Assembly: GCA_036971715.1 (NCBI GenBank)
Contig: JAVHJL010000002.1
Coordinates: 3,814,501-3,878,500 of the forward strand
Reading direction: 5' to 3'
DNA length: 64,000 nucleotides
From: Arthrobotrys musiformis
Taxonomy: Eukaryota; Ascomycota; Orbiliomycetes; Orbiliales; Orbiliaceae
The notes below the pieces were generated by a model, which was given only the letters and a program-made list of their open reading frames with translations, did no database searches and was not told the DNA's origin. Positions 62,851 through 64,000 of the stretch are shown here, piece by piece (position 1 is the stretch's first letter; each line of letters begins with the position of its first letter). Both the position numbers and the translations under genes were made by a program.

Positions 62851-63203
62851 TTAACAATAGGAGTTCTTCCTTCTTTTTCTATGCACTACAAGCTTGGAAA
62901 TATATAATTATAACCATTTCCGCATTGAATTTAACACTGTTTAAATCAGTAATTCGATCTGCTGTCTTCACCTGTACCCCACCAACGATCGATGTTGCTT
63001 TTTTCGCGAACCTTGTGTTGTTCAATACTCGCTTGTGACTGCGTTTTTTAAATTAGGTTTAGATCGTAAATCTCAATTTGAGGCTCTTGGCTCAAGCAAA
63101 CAACAAAAAATTAATCCCACTCCATCTCACAAAACTTTGGCGACAACCACACATTTAGATTCATCAAACTTCATTCAAATCAGAGCACTCGAAAGTCTTC
63201 AAA
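62851..63203 (+). promoter_or_regulatory. MPP10 3' flank and RPS23 promoter/5' UTR
   Basis: 353 bases between the two genes, both on plus. A T-rich patch at 62869-62882 may belong to the RPS23 promoter or the MPP10 3' end. The sequence AACAACAAAAAATTAATCCC near 63100 and CA-rich sequence up to 63200 look like a 5' UTR. The ORF at 63035-63304 in this stretch runs through exon 1 and intron 1 of RPS23 and is not a separate gene. Confidence 0.4.
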
Positions 63204-63903
63204 ATGGGAAAGTAAGCAGCAATACGAATAATCCAGCGGGAACCATGATTGATATCTCGAAACTAATCGGTCTTCGAATCGCAGAGGCAAGCCAAGAGGT
63301 CTAAATTCCGCTCGGAAACTACGAAACCACCGTCGAGACAAGTACGATTTCTTACCCGCCACGAAACCTCGATAGCGAGAGTCCAAAAAACTAATTGTTC
63401 AAAATAGTCGATGGGCGGACTTGGGATTCAAGAAGCGTCTTTTGGGGACAGCCTTTAAATCGTCGCCTTTTGGTGGTTCATCACATGCCAAAGGGATTGT
63501 CCTCGAGAAAGTCGGTGTCGAGGCTAAGCAGCCAAACTCTGCTATCCGTAAATGCGTCAGGGTTCAACTTATCAAGAACGGCAAGAAAGTCACAGCATTC
63601 GGTCCGTCCTTTTTGTGCCAACACTCCTGGACGAAACAAGATTGTCGCTGACTGGCTATGCTATATAGTTCCTAATGACGGTTGCTTGAACTTCGTTGAC
63701 GAGAACGATGAGGTTCTTTTGGCAGGATTTGGTAGAAAAGGCAAAGCCAAGGGTGATATTCCTGGTGTCCGGTTCAAGGTCGTCAAGGTCTCTGGAGTTG
63801 GGCTTTGTAAGTCATATCCCATTTACCACCGTGAGCTACCTCTATGCTAACTAGGTCACTAGCCGCCTTGTGGAAGGAAAAGAAAGAGAAGCCCAGAAGT
63901 TAG
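63204..63903 (+). CDS. RPS23: 40S ribosomal protein S23 (uS12), five exons
   Basis: Exons 63204-63211, 63285-63341, 63408-63601, 63669-63806 and 63863-63903 join to 438 bases, which is 145 residues, the usual eukaryotic length. The product begins MGKGKPRGLN and includes [61 protein letters not shown] and the end [10 protein letters not shown]. It sits in the 40S decoding centre; the loop with PNSA holds the proline that is hydroxylated in other eukaryotes. Introns are 73, 66, 67 and 56 bases, with GT...AG ends and CTAAT/CTAAC branch-like sequences. Exon 1 has only 8 coding bases. The ATG, all four splice joins and the frame agree with the protein family throughout. Confidence 0.95.
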
Positions 63904-64000
63904 AGCTCGTACTTTCATTTTTCAATCCACTTCTTTATTCCTTGTTTCCTACCCATCTATGGCGTTTCTGTTGTGTATGTATTATGAAAAGGACGGGCAT
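63904..64000 (+). other. RPS23 3' flank
   Basis: 97 bases up to the window end. T-rich patches (TTTCATTTTTC, TTCTTTATTCC) occur but no clear polyadenylation signal. Confidence 0.4.

Noticed and set aside
63395..63850. A 151-codon plus-strand ORF overlapping RPS23
   Set aside because: It runs through introns 2 to 4 and switches frames relative to the protein; only its parts in exon 4 match S23.

Overview
The window looks like nuclear DNA of a filamentous ascomycete (Pezizomycotina). About 60 kb is very AT-rich, repeat-packed sequence, and it changes sharply near 60.76 kb into an ordinary gene island. The fungal assignment rests on two intron and codon-normal housekeeping genes (MPP10 and RPS23) and on transition damage (CpA to TpA on both strands) in the repeats, which looks like repeat-induced point mutation (RIP). 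The species cannot be told from this sequence alone.

The repeat desert holds five kinds of element, named here for convenience. (1) A two-ORF LINE (copies L-A to L-E) with a CCHC ORF1 and an endonuclease-RT-RNase H ORF2. L-D (46957-52715, minus) is intact; L-A, L-B and L-C are mutated and L-E is a short piece. (2) A SINE (6512-7327, minus) with a tRNA-like head and a tail shared with the LINE 3' end. (3) GypsyA, a 9.6 kb LTR element with 672-bp LTRs (complete degraded copy 11555-21165), plus a solo LTR and fragments. (4) GypsyB, a 6.2 kb LTR element with about 592-bp LTRs (complete degraded copy 23661-29841, minus), plus many partial copies. (5) A Mutator-like DNA transposon (32705-35276) with about 120-bp inverted ends and an 8-bp target duplication.

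Layout: 1-8298 is LINE L-A and a plus-strand GypsyB piece carrying the SINE. 8299-31102 is minus-strand GypsyB sequence nested with further GypsyB copies and GypsyA. 31103-38072 holds LTR fragments, the MULE, a reversed GypsyA piece and a LINE scrap. 38073-52715 holds L-B, L-C and L-D. 52716-58744 is two opposed GypsyB pieces with a young solo GypsyA LTR. 58745-60760 is featureless AT-rich DNA and LTR scraps. 61069-63903 holds MPP10 and RPS23, both on plus.

How the parts work together: L-D could supply the reverse transcriptase that mobilises the SINE, because both end in the same stem-loop followed by a TAA repeat. The SINE has 13-bp target duplications, and its empty site is still visible in another GypsyB copy at about 54.54 kb. 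Insertions lie inside one another with readable target duplications, which gives a relative order of events. MPP10 (U3 processome) and RPS23 (small-subunit protein uS12) both serve 40S ribosome production. All coordinates of degraded elements were read by eye from alignments between copies, so ends can be off by a few bases.
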